A DNA stretch of 64,000 nt. Source: JAVBTR01 sp031556065 (lineage in GTDB: Bacteria; Bacillota; Clostridia; Christensenellales; Aristaeellaceae). The translations under genes were made by a program, and so were the position numbers. Location: positions 1 to 64,000 of the forward strand of contig JAVBTR010000084.1 in NCBI GenBank assembly GCA_031556065.1, read 5' to 3'. The notes under the pieces are model-generated. The model was not told the DNA's origin, did no database searches, and was given only the letters and a program-made list of their open reading frames with translations. This document shows positions 34,711 through 43,338 of this stretch, piece after piece. Position 1 is the stretch's first letter; each line of letters opens with the position of its first letter.

Positions 34711-35361
34711 ATGTTAAATAACATCAAGGCAGTGATTTTCGATTTAGATGGGGTGATCGTCTCCACAGACGATTGCCATTACTTGGCATGGAAGCAAATG
34801 GCGGACAACGAAGGGATTCCCTTTACCCGTGAAGATAATGAACGGCTTCGGGGGGTCAGCCGAATGGAAAGCCTGGCCATCGTTTTGGAAAAAGCGAAAA
34901 AAACGTATACCGCCGAAGAAAAAGACGCCATGGCCTTTGAAAAAAACGAATTGTACAAGCAACTGGTGCAAAAGCTAACCCCCGACGATATTTTACCCGG
35001 CGCTTTGGAAACCTTAACGGCCCTTAAAAACAGGGGTATTAAAATCGCCATTGGCTCCTCCAGCAAAAATACGCCCATTATTCTTTCCCGGGTGGGCTTA
35101 AGCGATTATTTCGATGCCATTGCCGACGGTAACCAGATCAAAAACAGCAAGCCCGATCCGGAGGTGTTCTTGCTGGCGGCGAAGCTGCTTCACCTAGCCC
35201 CTGAATACTGCCTGGTGGTAGAGGACGCGGACGCGGGCGTGGAAGCGGCTGTTAATGGTGGCATGCAGGTATTGGGCGTAGGCTCTGCTGCCCAAAACAA
35301 GCAGGCCACTATTGGTGCGGCTTCCTTGGACGAAATTGATTTGGCTGGGGAAATTGCCTAA
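34711..35361 (+). CDS. pgmB: beta-phosphoglucomutase
   Basis: A HAD-superfamily mutase that converts beta-glucose 1-phosphate to glucose 6-phosphate, usually after maltose or trehalose phosphorolysis. Nucleophile motif IFDLDGVIVSTDDCHYLAW, cap segment RLRGVSRMESL, phosphate motifs IAIGSSSKN and KPDPEVFLLAAKLL, and metal motif VEDADAGVEAA. Length 216. No phosphorylase gene is in the window. AAAGGAG precedes the ATG. tldD follows after 15 bases. Confidence 0.9.
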   Translation: MLNNIKAVIFDLDGVIVSTDDCHYLAWKQMADNEGIPFTREDNERLRGVSRMESLAIVLEKAKKTYTAEEKDAMAFEKNELYKQLVQKLTPDDILPGALETLTALKNRGIKIAIGSSSKNTPIILSRVGLSDYFDAIADGNQIKNSKPDPEVFLLAAKLLHLAPEYCLVVEDADAGVEAAVNGGMQVLGVGSAAQNKQATIGAASLDEIDLAGEIA

Positions 35362-35376
35362 AAGGAAGGAAACAAT

Positions 35377-36756
35377 ATGTTGAATGAACGTATCGCTCAA
35401 GCCGTTTTAAATTTGGCCGTTTCAACTGGCGGAGATTTCGCGGAGATCTTTTTGGAGGATCGCAGCAACCATCAGCTTATGATGCGCTCCGGCAAAGTGG
35501 AAACAGTTAATTCTCTTCGCATTCATGGGGCCGGTGTACGCATTATTACAGGCACCAGCGCCATTTACGTTTACACCAACGATACAAGCGAGCAGGGCCT
35601 TTTAGCTTGCGCGAAAAAAGCGGCCCAGGCCGTCAAGGGCAATCCCCATGTGTCAGCCACCCCCCTTTCATTTGCCGCTGCCCCCAATACGCACCCGATT
35701 TTATTAAGCCCAGACGACGCCAAAACCGTTCACAAGATCGAAAAGCTTCGCCAGGTGGAAAGGGCCGCCCGGACGGATGCTCAGATTGTGCAGGTAATGG
35801 CAGGGTATAACGACAGCCAGCAGCATGTTTGGATCGCCAACACAGAAGGCCTTTTTACCCACGATGTGCGGACTTATTCTTGCATGACCTGTACCGCTGT
35901 GGCCAATAACGGTACCGAAAATCAAACCGGCTCCGAAAGATCAGGTGCCATGATGGGCTTTGAAATTTTCGATAGCCGCATCGATCCTGAATTTTACGGT
36001 AAGTCCGCCGCTCAAATTGCCTTGACCAACTTAAACGCTAAGGCTTGCCCGGCCGGGGTCATGCCAGTAGTAATCGATAGCGGCTTTGGGGGCGTTATTT
36101 TCCACGAGGCCTGCGGCCACAGCCTGGAAGCCACCAGCGTGGCCCTTGGCAACAGTGAATTTTGCGGCAAGCTGAACCAGAAAATCGCGGCGGACTGCGT
36201 TACAGCCATCGACGATGGCACCATGATCAATGAATGGGGCAGCCTGAACATCGACGATGAAGGCACGTCTACCACTCGTTTGGTGCTTATTGAAGACGGC
36301 ATTTTGAAAAACTACATGATCGATAAATTAGGCGGCATCCGCATGAACATGCCCATTACCGGAAGCGCCCGCAGAGAAGGCTATGCCTACGCCCCTACTT
36401 CCCGTATGCGCAACACTTTTATCGCTGCCGGGCAAGATAATGAAGAAGCCATGATCCGTACCATGGGCGACGGCCTGTATGCCAAACGCATGGGTGGCGG
36501 TTCCGTAAACCCCGCCACAGGTGAATTTAACTTCGCAGTTATGGAAGGGTATCTGGTTAAGGATGGGAAGATTGCACAGCCTGTACGCGGCGCCTCTTTA
36601 ATTGGCCGGGGCTCTGATGTGCTTATGAAAATTGACCGTGTGGGCACCGATATGAAGATGGCACAGGGCTTTTGCGGCAGTTCCAGCGGCAGTGTGCCCA
36701 CCAATGTGGGCCAGCCTATGATCCGCGTGTCTAGCCTCACCGTTGGCGGCCGCTAA
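35377..36756 (+). CDS. tldD: metalloprotease TldD
   Basis: Catalytic subunit of the TldD/TldE complex, which degrades unfolded peptides and in some bacteria trims modified peptides. The zinc motif HEACGH lies near residue 247 (IFHEACGHSLEATSVALG). Other conserved parts are RSGKVETVNS near residue 36, NEWGSLNIDDEGTSTTR, and C-terminal GFCGSSSGSVPTNVGQP. Length 459. It is followed by the tldE partner after 13 bases. No RiPP precursor or maturation gene was seen next to it. Confidence 0.93.
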   Translation: MLNERIAQAVLNLAVSTGGDFAEIFLEDRSNHQLMMRSGKVETVNSLRIHGAGVRIITGTSAIYVYTNDTSEQGLLACAKKAAQAVKGNPHVSATPLSFAAAPNTHPILLSPDDAKTVHKIEKLRQVERAARTDAQIVQVMAGYNDSQQHVWIANTEGLFTHDVRTYSCMTCTAVANNGTENQTGSERSGAMMGFEIFDSRIDPEFYGKSAAQIALTNLNAKACPAGVMPVVIDSGFGGVIFHEACGHSLEATSVALGNSEFCGKLNQKIAADCVTAIDDGTMINEWGSLNIDDEGTSTTRLVLIEDGILKNYMIDKLGGIRMNMPITGSARREGYAYAPTSRMRNTFIAAGQDNEEAMIRTMGDGLYAKRMGGGSVNPATGEFNFAVMEGYLVKDGKIAQPVRGASLIGRGSDVLMKIDRVGTDMKMAQGFCGSSSGSVPTNVGQPMIRVSSLTVGGR

Positions 36757-36769
36757 GGAGGAAAGAAGA

Positions 36770-38107
36770 ATGAATATCGATTTGTTTTTAAAAGCCCTTA
36801 TGGAAAAAGCCACCTTAAGCGGGCTCCAAAGCGCAGAGGCTTATGTTTCTTCCGGTTCCAGTTTCGAATGCAAGGCTGCCCAGGGGGAGATCATCGACTA
36901 TTCGGTAAACGATACCCGTGGCGTTGGCTTCCGTGGAATGTTTAACGGTAAGATCGGCTATGCGGCCACCGAAGCGTTGGACGAAAGCGCCATCGACGCG
37001 CTGATTTTAGGGGTTAAGGAAAGTGCGGAGCTTTCAGAGGACGATTCCGGCTCGGATATTTACCCGGGGGATCAGAACTACCCTGCATTTGAAGCCCCTA
37101 AGCCCGAAACCGCAACCATTCAAGAAAAGCTGGACAAATGCCTTGAAATGGAAAAAAAGACCTTGTCCTACAGCAGTTTAATCACCTCGGTGGCCGATTG
37201 CATTGTGGCCACGGGCACGGGCTCCGTGCGGCTAGTGAACACCTTCGGGCTGGACATATCCTATGAAAAAGCCAATGCCATCGCGTATGTGGGCCCGGTA
37301 GCCAAACAGGGGGACAGCGTATCTTCTGTTGGCGTGCTTCAATGCGGCAGCGATTTCAGTGCCCTTGACAGTAGTCTGATCGCCAAGGAGGCGGGGGAAA
37401 ACGTGGTGTTCGCCTTAAACGCCCAGGCGGTTCCCAGCGGCGTTTACCGTGCCATTATGAATAACGAAGCCATGCAAAGCCTTTTAGGCACCTTTGCGGG
37501 GGTGTTTTCTGCAGAAAACACCCAAGAAAACCTTTCCCTTTTAAAGGGCAAGGAAGGGGAAAAGGTTGCCAGTGATGTGGTTACCCTGATGGACGATCCG
37601 CTTTTGAAAAACGGCTTTGGTTCCAAGCCTTTCGACGCGGAAGGCGCCAAATGCTATACCAAGGCAATCATCGAAAACGGGCAGCTTAAAACCCTGTTAC
37701 ACAACCGGAAAACCGCTAAAAGGCAGGGGCTGGAAACCACTGGCAATGCAGGGAAATCAGGCTATGCTGGTACCATTCGGGTTGCACCCACCAACTTCTT
37801 TTTTAAGCCTGGCACTAAAAGCTTAAAGGAATTACAAGCGGCTATGGGAAATGGCCTTGTTATTACCGATTTAAGCGGTCTGCACAGCGGTGCCAATGCT
37901 GTCAGTGGGGATTTTTCTTTACTGGCCAAGGGGTACACGGTTGAAAATGGCATCAAAACCAAGCCTGTAGAACAGATCACCATCGCAGGGAATTTCTATA
38001 AGGTGTTGGAAAACATTAGATCCCTGGGCAGCGATCTGTTCTTCCCTGGCAGCGGTGTTGGCAGCCCCTGCGCGGACATCGGAGAAATCTCGGTGGCGGG
38101 CAAGTAA
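36770..38107 (+). CDS. tldE: TldE/PmbA, partner of TldD
   Basis: A 445-residue non-catalytic partner that shapes the TldD/E proteolytic chamber. It shares the family fold but lacks HExxxH. YSVNDTRGVGFRGMFNGKIGYAAT near residue 50 and C-terminal GLHSGANAVSGDFSLLAKGY are typical of PmbA. The frame is open to 36743, but TAAGGAGGAAAGAAGA precedes the ATG at 36770. The PHP gene begins one base after its stop. Confidence 0.92.
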   Translation: MNIDLFLKALMEKATLSGLQSAEAYVSSGSSFECKAAQGEIIDYSVNDTRGVGFRGMFNGKIGYAATEALDESAIDALILGVKESAELSEDDSGSDIYPGDQNYPAFEAPKPETATIQEKLDKCLEMEKKTLSYSSLITSVADCIVATGTGSVRLVNTFGLDISYEKANAIAYVGPVAKQGDSVSSVGVLQCGSDFSALDSSLIAKEAGENVVFALNAQAVPSGVYRAIMNNEAMQSLLGTFAGVFSAENTQENLSLLKGKEGEKVASDVVTLMDDPLLKNGFGSKPFDAEGAKCYTKAIIENGQLKTLLHNRKTAKRQGLETTGNAGKSGYAGTIRVAPTNFFFKPGTKSLKELQAAMGNGLVITDLSGLHSGANAVSGDFSLLAKGYTVENGIKTKPVEQITIAGNFYKVLENIRSLGSDLFFPGSGVGSPCADIGEISVAGK

Positions 38108-38108
38108 A

Positions 38109-38798
38109 ATGAACTTTTTATACGAAACCCATCTGCATACCAAAGAAACCAGCCGCTGCGGGCAAACGCCTGCGGCAGAAATGGTGCTTCATCACAAAAA
38201 TTTAGGGTTCACCGGCATTTTCGTAACGGATCATTTCGCTACGGGCAATTCCCATGGCAACATTGATGCGCCATGGGCTAAGCGGGTGGATATTTTGCAA
38301 AAAGGTTACATGGCTGCCAAAGAAAAGGGCGATGAAATCGGCTTGGATGTGTTTTTTGCCTGGGAATACCCCTACCACAGCGGAGATTTTCTGACCTACG
38401 GCCTTAGCCCGGATTTTTTGTATGCCCATAAAGAGCTGCTGGATTTTGAACCCAACCGGGATTTTCAGGGCTATGCCAGACTGATCCACGAAAACGGCGG
38501 CTATATTATCCAAGCCCATCCCTTTCGTTACGCGGATTATATGCAAAATGGCGCGGCACAGCTGCAAAAAGACCATATCGACGCCATCGAGGTGGATAAT
38601 GGCAGCCATAAAGACCCGACGTTTAATCAAAAAGCATTGGAAGCGGCAAAACAATTAAACTTTGCAATGTCCGCAGGCTCGGATACCCACAGTATTTTAA
38701 TGAGCAAAACAGCGTTTATGGCCTTTGACCATCGCTTGAAAAACAGCCAGGATTTTATTGGGCAGATGAAAGCCAAGCATTATCAGCTACTAAAGTGA
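38109..38798 (+). CDS. PHP-domain phosphoesterase
   Basis: A 229-residue metal-dependent PHP protein. Metal ligands are visible as ETHLHTKETSRCG at the N-terminus, FVTDHFATGN near residue 40, IIQAHPFRYADYM near 137, and SAGSDTHS near 195. It is similar in size to histidinol-phosphatase or nucleotide phosphoesterases of this family, but no histidine genes are nearby, so the substrate is open. The ATG is one base after the tldE stop. It has no clear ribosome site of its own and is probably translated by coupling. Confidence 0.82.
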   Translation: MNFLYETHLHTKETSRCGQTPAAEMVLHHKNLGFTGIFVTDHFATGNSHGNIDAPWAKRVDILQKGYMAAKEKGDEIGLDVFFAWEYPYHSGDFLTYGLSPDFLYAHKELLDFEPNRDFQGYARLIHENGGYIIQAHPFRYADYMQNGAAQLQKDHIDAIEVDNGSHKDPTFNQKALEAAKQLNFAMSAGSDTHSILMSKTAFMAFDHRLKNSQDFIGQMKAKHYQLLK

Positions 38799-39453
38799 CT
38801 GGCTGATGGCCGCGTCTATCAGCTTTCGTAAATTGTTTTGGTACGTCTCATTGCCCAATGGAAAAAAATGGGCGGCTATCTGAACATAATAAAATAAGAA
38901 AGAAAAACGGCAATAACCGTTGGCATATATCCCTTTAAAAAGGCTTCCACCTCTGCAAAGGTTTGCAAAAAGCGTTGGTCTGGCCTCAGACAAACCGACC
39001 AGGCCATATCAAATTCACGAATCCCTAAACCGGAAAGTTCATAATCCAGCACGCCAGAAATGTCGCCTTTGTCCCACAAAAGGTTCGCATAATGAAAGTC
39101 CCCGTGAACAAAGCATTTTGAAGGCTTAAGCGGCGTATTTTTTGCAGAAATTCATAAACTGAGCCAATATTGTTTTTCTCCAAAAAATCTTGTGTGGGCA
39201 GATGAAAAAACCGCCTGTCCTTTACAGCCGCGCATGCTATATTCATTTGGCGGATTTGTTCAAGCAAAGCGCCTTGCTTGAACAAGTATGGTTTTATATC
39301 AATGCCGGGACTATTATTAAAGATAGCGGATAATCTTTCACCTGTTATTTCTTTGGTTACAATGTAACGAGGTTTTTTATCTGTTACTTGTACTTTCGTA
39401 AAGGGAAGCAAACGGACATCAACCGTATCCCGCCACTGATCTGGATGCTTCAT
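38790..39453 (-). pseudogene. aminoglycoside phosphotransferase-like gene broken by two frameshifts
   Basis: Minus-strand pieces of an APH/choline-kinase fold protein sit in three frames. The N-terminal 110 residues (from MKHPDQWRDTV, with YIVTKEITGERLSAIF) are in one frame. The catalytic-loop part (FVHGDFHYANLLW, ISGVLDYELSG, FDMAW) is in another. The C-terminus (YCRFSFLFYYVQIAAHF) returns to a third. The first break is near 39130-39145, beside a T6 run; the second is near 38930-38945, beside an A5 run. Either the gene is decayed or the assembly has homopolymer errors. It converges on the PHP gene with a 9-base overlap. Confidence 0.8.
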
Positions 39454-39468
39454 AAGACCTCGCTAAAG

Positions 39469-39492
39469 CAAAAAAGACGGTTATGCCGCCTT
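39469..39492 (-). terminator. intrinsic terminator of the DUF512-der-plsY operon
   Basis: Minus strand AAGGCGG (39486-39492) pairs with CCGTCTT (39474-39480) around CATAA, followed by a T6 run. The stem starts within the last codons of plsY. Confidence 0.7.
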
Positions 39493-40095
39493 TTTTTTGC
39501 TTCCTAATTTGTTTTCCGTACCATTCAAAATACGCTGAATATTGGCCCGGTGCCTAAAGATGCATAGGCCTGTTATGGCCAGCGCCCAAATGCAGGGAAT
39601 GGGGGAAAGTGCTGTTTGAATGGCTACGATAACCGTGAACGCCACCACCATGGTCATGCTGCCAAGGGAAATCATTTTGGTCACGGCAATAACAGCCAAG
39701 CAAAGCACAATGCCTACAACAGCTGCAGGCCAGGGAAAGGTCATGAGAATCACAGCTGCGGAGCAGGCAACGCCTTTGCCACCCTTGAACTGGTGATACA
39801 CAGGCCAGTTGTGGCCGATAATGCAGAATAACCCAGCCAGCATGGCGCCGTTCAAGCCTTGAAGCCAATGGCCGATCAGGCAAGCCAGTACAGCCTTAAA
39901 GAAATCCCCAAAGAAGGTAACGGCACCTGCCTTGGCACCCATAACCCGTAAAACATTGCTGGCGCCAGTGTTCTTGCTGCCCATTTCCCGAAGATTCACG
40001 TTGGAATCTTTTTTCGCGATCATCAACCCCGTGGAAATGGAACCCAGCAGATAGGCAGCTATGGCGGTCAACAGGTATAAAAGAACATCGTTCAT
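39481..40095 (-). CDS. plsY: acyl-phosphate:glycerol-3-phosphate acyltransferase PlsY
   Basis: A membrane enzyme that makes lysophosphatidic acid from acyl-phosphate and glycerol 3-phosphate, the first acylation in phospholipid synthesis. About five membrane helices. Conserved loops LLGSISTGLMIAK, REMGSKNTGASNVLRVMG, GHNWPVYHQFKGGKGVA and FRHRANIQRILNGTE are all present. Length 204. It lies 4 bases after der. In many Clostridia gpsA follows in this operon; here a terminator follows. Confidence 0.94.
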   Translation of the reverse strand: MNDVLLYLLTAIAAYLLGSISTGLMIAKKDSNVNLREMGSKNTGASNVLRVMGAKAGAVTFFGDFFKAVLACLIGHWLQGLNGAMLAGLFCIIGHNWPVYHQFKGGKGVACSAAVILMTFPWPAAVVGIVLCLAVIAVTKMISLGSMTMVVAFTVIVAIQTALSPIPCIWALAITGLCIFRHRANIQRILNGTENKLGSKKKAA

Positions 40096-40099
40096 TAAG

Positions 40100-41434
40100 T
40101 TATGCCTCCTTTTTCTTTTCCCTTAGATAGAAGCGAATAGGTGTGCCCTCAAACCCGAAGGATTTTCTGAAATGGTTTTCCAGATAACGTTCATAAGCGA
40201 AATGCATCAATTTTTCATCGTTGATGAACAGAACAAAGGTAGGAGGGCAAACCCCTTGCTGGGTGGCATAGTATATTTTTAAGCGTCTGCCGCCGGTGGA
40301 GGGGGGCTGGAGGGCCGCCTGGGCATCGGCCAGAATGTCGTTTAAAACACCTGTGGGAACACGCTTGGAAGCTTGCTCATAAGCGTCCAGCACGGTTTTA
40401 AGCACCGTGTTTACCCGCTGACCTGTTTTGGCCGACAAGAACAGCACTGGCGCGTAATCCATAAACTTTAATTCTTCCAACACTTGCTTTCGGTAGGCTT
40501 CAAGTGTGTTTGTTTCCTTTTCAAGGGCATCCCACTTGTTTACAACCACAATGGCGGCTTTGCCTTCTTCGTGAACCAGACCGGCGATTTTGGTATCTTG
40601 CTCTGTCACCCCGTCCAGTGCATCAATCAAAATAAGAGCAACGTCGCAGCGGCGAATGGCAGCAATGCTGCGAAGAACGCTATACCGTTCCAGTGTTTCC
40701 TCCTCAACAGCCCGCTTTCTGCGGATACCAGCGGTATCGATAATGTTAAATTCATTGCCTTGGACATCGGTAAACTGGCTATCGATAGCATCCCGGGTGG
40801 TGCCCGCAATATTGGATACCATGGTTCTTTCTTCGCCCAGCAGCTTATTCACAAGTGAGCTTTTGCCTACGTTAGGGCGGCCCACCACAGCCAATTGAAG
40901 CACATGGGTTTCTTCATCCATTTCATCTTCATCTGCCGGGGGCAAAAGGGAAACGATTTGCTCCAATAAATCCCCAAGGCCCAGCATGTTTACAGCGGAA
41001 ATACCGATGGGGTCTCCAAGGCCCAGGTTGTAATATTCGTAAATGCTGTCTTCCAAACCTTGGTAGTCCACTTTATTTACCACCAGCAAAAGGGGCTTTT
41101 TGGTTTTCCGCAGCAAATTAGCCACATCTTCATCATCGCTGGTTAAGCCTTGACGGGCGTCGGTGAAAAAGCAGATCACATCGGCGGTATCCATGGCGAT
41201 TTCTGCCTGGTGGCGCATTTGGGAAAGCAATACATCATCACTTTTAGGATCGATACCGCCAGTATCGATCAAGGTAAATTTACGGTTTTGCCACTCCACA
41301 TCTGCGTAGATCCTATCCCGGGTTACGCCGGGGGTGTCTTCTACAATGGAAATGCGGCGTCCCGCGATTTTGTTAAAAAAGGTAGATTTACCTACATTAG
41401 GCCGGCCAACAATGGCCACAAGCGGCTTTGCCAT
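40100..41434 (-). CDS. der: ribosome-associated GTPase Der (EngA)
   Basis: An essential GTPase for 50S subunit maturation with two GTPase domains and a C-terminal KH-like domain. First domain: VGRPNVGKSTFFNK, DTGGID, NKVD. Second: VGRPNVGKSSLVNKL, DTAGIRRK, NKWD. The C-terminal part (GGRRLKIYYATQQGVCPPTF) is typical. The frame extends to 41458, but GGAGG sits 10 bases before the ATG at 41434, inside the tail of the DUF512 gene. Length 444. Confidence 0.96.
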   Translation of the reverse strand: MAKPLVAIVGRPNVGKSTFFNKIAGRRISIVEDTPGVTRDRIYADVEWQNRKFTLIDTGGIDPKSDDVLLSQMRHQAEIAMDTADVICFFTDARQGLTSDDEDVANLLRKTKKPLLLVVNKVDYQGLEDSIYEYYNLGLGDPIGISAVNMLGLGDLLEQIVSLLPPADEDEMDEETHVLQLAVVGRPNVGKSSLVNKLLGEERTMVSNIAGTTRDAIDSQFTDVQGNEFNIIDTAGIRRKRAVEEETLERYSVLRSIAAIRRCDVALILIDALDGVTEQDTKIAGLVHEEGKAAIVVVNKWDALEKETNTLEAYRKQVLEELKFMDYAPVLFLSAKTGQRVNTVLKTVLDAYEQASKRVPTGVLNDILADAQAALQPPSTGGRRLKIYYATQQGVCPPTFVLFINDEKLMHFAYERYLENHFRKSFGFEGTPIRFYLREKKKEA

Positions 41435-41436
41435 GA

Positions 41437-42744
41437 TTAGTTTTCCTCCAATCCGCAAATGGCGTTGTAAAACGCCGTTCCTTCGTTTTCCACCACGATC
41501 AGCTTACTTGGCAAAAGAGCTTTGCGAACCTGATCGATATGCATGTCGTCTAAGAATAAATCCCGCTCCGCCCGAAGCATATTAGCACAAATAAGAATTT
41601 CATCGGCCTTCACGTCTTTTAACTGGGCCACCAAATCCCCTCCGGTAATCAGCCCCGTTACCGTTACCGTGCGGCCAAAGAAGTCGTTATAAATGGGCTT
41701 TATTTCTATTTCCGCGTTTTTCGGCCCGTAAGCCCTGACCATCTTTTCCATATGCCCCCCAACGGACGTTCCGCAGGCGATCACCCGCTTGGCAGGCTTA
41801 ACCTTGGGCTTGGGATTCTCTTCATAAGCATAGCGGACATCCGCTTCAAAAAGGCTTAACAAGCCAACACCGTTTTCGATCTGGGGAAAGCCCTCGTATT
41901 CTTCTTCCTGGGGGATATTCCTACGGCTTAAGCAGTAAAATTCGTCGGAGGGGAAAACGAACCTGGTGCCAATGTGCTTTAAAAGAAGCCTTTGAATGGG
42001 CCGCACCTGGTCCAGCAACGCGTTGGCCGAACGCATATCGTAGGGGTTAATCTGTGTAAGACCTTCGCGGAACTTGGTTAGCCCCACGGGCACCAGTGCC
42101 ACCGACTGGGCGAATGGGTAAAGGGATACCAAGTCGTCTAATGTTTGCTCCAATATATCCCCATCGTTGAAGCCGGGGCATAAAACCACCTGGCAGTGGA
42201 AATGAATCCCTGCATTCTTAAGGCGGGTCAGCTTTTCCATGATCTGATCAGCGTTTTTGTTGTTCATCATGCGCTTTCTGGTTTCCCCATCGGTAGCATG
42301 GACGGAGATATAAAGAGGGCTGGCCTGGCGCTTGATAATCCGATCAAATTCTTCATCGGAAACGTTTGTAAGGGTAACGTAATTGCCCATCATTAAAGAC
42401 ATGCGCCAGTCGTCGTCCTTCACATAAAGGGTGTTGCGAAGCTTGGGCGGCATTTGATCGATAAAGCAAAAAACGCATTTGTTATGACAAGTGCGGGGAT
42501 TGGCAATCATGGTTTCCGCCAATTGAATGCCTAAGGGTTCATATTCGTCTTTTTCGATTTCGTAAAGAATTTCTTCTTCCCCTCTAAGGGTTAACAGCTC
42601 CATGGACTCGCATACAATCAATGCCTGATAGTCGATCTGGTCGATCACAGGTTCATTGTTAATAGATACAAGCTGATCGCCCGCTAATATGCCTATCTCC
42701 TGCGCGATACTATCGGCTGCGATGCCGGTGATTAAGTGTGCCAA
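41437..42744 (-). CDS. DUF512 protein: PDZ-like domain plus radical SAM-type Cys cluster
   Basis: A 435-residue protein of a family common upstream of der in Clostridia; its reaction is unknown. The N-terminal PDZ-like segment (IAQEIGILAGDQLVSINNEP) is followed by a CX3CX2C cluster in RTCHNKCVFCFIDQMP near residue 95, as in radical SAM enzymes, then YVTLTNVSDEEFDRI. The C-terminal part has GTSVGGHMEKM and TVTGLITGGDL. The ATG at 42768 lacks a site at proper distance. GGAGG (42754-42758) lies 9 bases before TTG at 42744, giving MAHLITGIA, so I use the TTG. Confidence 0.85.
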   Translation of the reverse strand: MAHLITGIAADSIAQEIGILAGDQLVSINNEPVIDQIDYQALIVCESMELLTLRGEEEILYEIEKDEYEPLGIQLAETMIANPRTCHNKCVFCFIDQMPPKLRNTLYVKDDDWRMSLMMGNYVTLTNVSDEEFDRIIKRQASPLYISVHATDGETRKRMMNNKNADQIMEKLTRLKNAGIHFHCQVVLCPGFNDGDILEQTLDDLVSLYPFAQSVALVPVGLTKFREGLTQINPYDMRSANALLDQVRPIQRLLLKHIGTRFVFPSDEFYCLSRRNIPQEEEYEGFPQIENGVGLLSLFEADVRYAYEENPKPKVKPAKRVIACGTSVGGHMEKMVRAYGPKNAEIEIKPIYNDFFGRTVTVTGLITGGDLVAQLKDVKADEILICANMLRAERDLFLDDMHIDQVRKALLPSKLIVVENEGTAFYNAICGLEEN

Positions 42745-42783
42745 AATACAAAGCCTCCAAAGCTTCACAATTTACCAACATAT

Positions 42784-42812
42784 ATTATCCTTTATAATGC
42801 TTGAATTGTCAA
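42784..42812 (-). promoter_or_regulatory. SigmaA promoter of the DUF512-der-plsY operon
   Basis: Minus strand TTGACA (42807-42812) and GATAAT (42784-42789) are 17 bases apart, about 40 bases before the TTG start. Confidence 0.7.
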
Positions 42813-42819
42813 GAAATGT

Positions 42820-43194
42820 CTACTTAATCAGCGCGAAATCATGGGCCTCTTTCAGCCACCCCATTACCTCATCATCCACCTGTTCAGGGGATGAAATCAC
42901 CGTGTGGTGGGTCCAGCGGTTGGGATAAGCCTCCACCGATTGCCAAATGCGCGGATGAACCAGCTGCCTGCACAGACCAAAGGTAAGGATGACGCAGGTT
43001 TCCGGCAGTTCTTTTATTTTGCGCACGGGCAGAGAAACGAAAGCGAACTGATACTTGTTGGCAAAGGCAATCTGGGTTTTCGATACCTTAATCCGCACTG
43101 TCCCAAGCACATGCTCAATGTTATCAGCCACAGCTTCGTACAGGGGAAGGGCTTTGGGGGATTTTTCAAAGAATAACCAAATATCATCCTGCAT
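42820..43194 (-). CDS. DUF5655 domain protein
   Basis: A 124-residue cytosolic protein. The body GTVRIKVSKTQIAFANKYQFAFVSLP matches the DUF5655 core, and it ends with a helical segment (DDEVMGWLKEAHDFALI). The family is of unknown function, sometimes found beside DNA-related enzymes. It is a single gene between the DUF512 operon and the exporter operon. No strong ribosome site or promoter was found. Confidence 0.7.
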   Translation of the reverse strand: MQDDIWLFFEKSPKALPLYEAVADNIEHVLGTVRIKVSKTQIAFANKYQFAFVSLPVRKIKELPETCVILTFGLCRQLVHPRIWQSVEAYPNRWTHHTVISSPEQVDDEVMGWLKEAHDFALIK

Positions 43195-43266
43195 TTACAA
43201 TCACCTGAAAAAAGTGTAGCATAAGTAAGTGTTTATAGCAAACCTTCGGTTTCAAGTCACAATTTG

Positions 43267-43296
43267 TTCACAAATTAGCCAAATCAAAGATATAAA
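43267..43296 (+). promoter_or_regulatory. probable SigmaA promoter of the exporter operon
   Basis: TTCACA (43267-43272) and TATAAA (43291-43296) are 18 bases apart, 43 bases before the adaptor start. Confidence 0.5.
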
Positions 43297-43338
43297 CAAA
43301 TGGTAAACTGTTACATGAAATTGTATGGGAGGTACTTT

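Noticed and set aside
35377..38107. TldD/TldE as part of a RiPP (microcin-like) cluster
   Set aside because: No precursor peptide, cyclodehydratase or exporter adjacent; likely the housekeeping protease.
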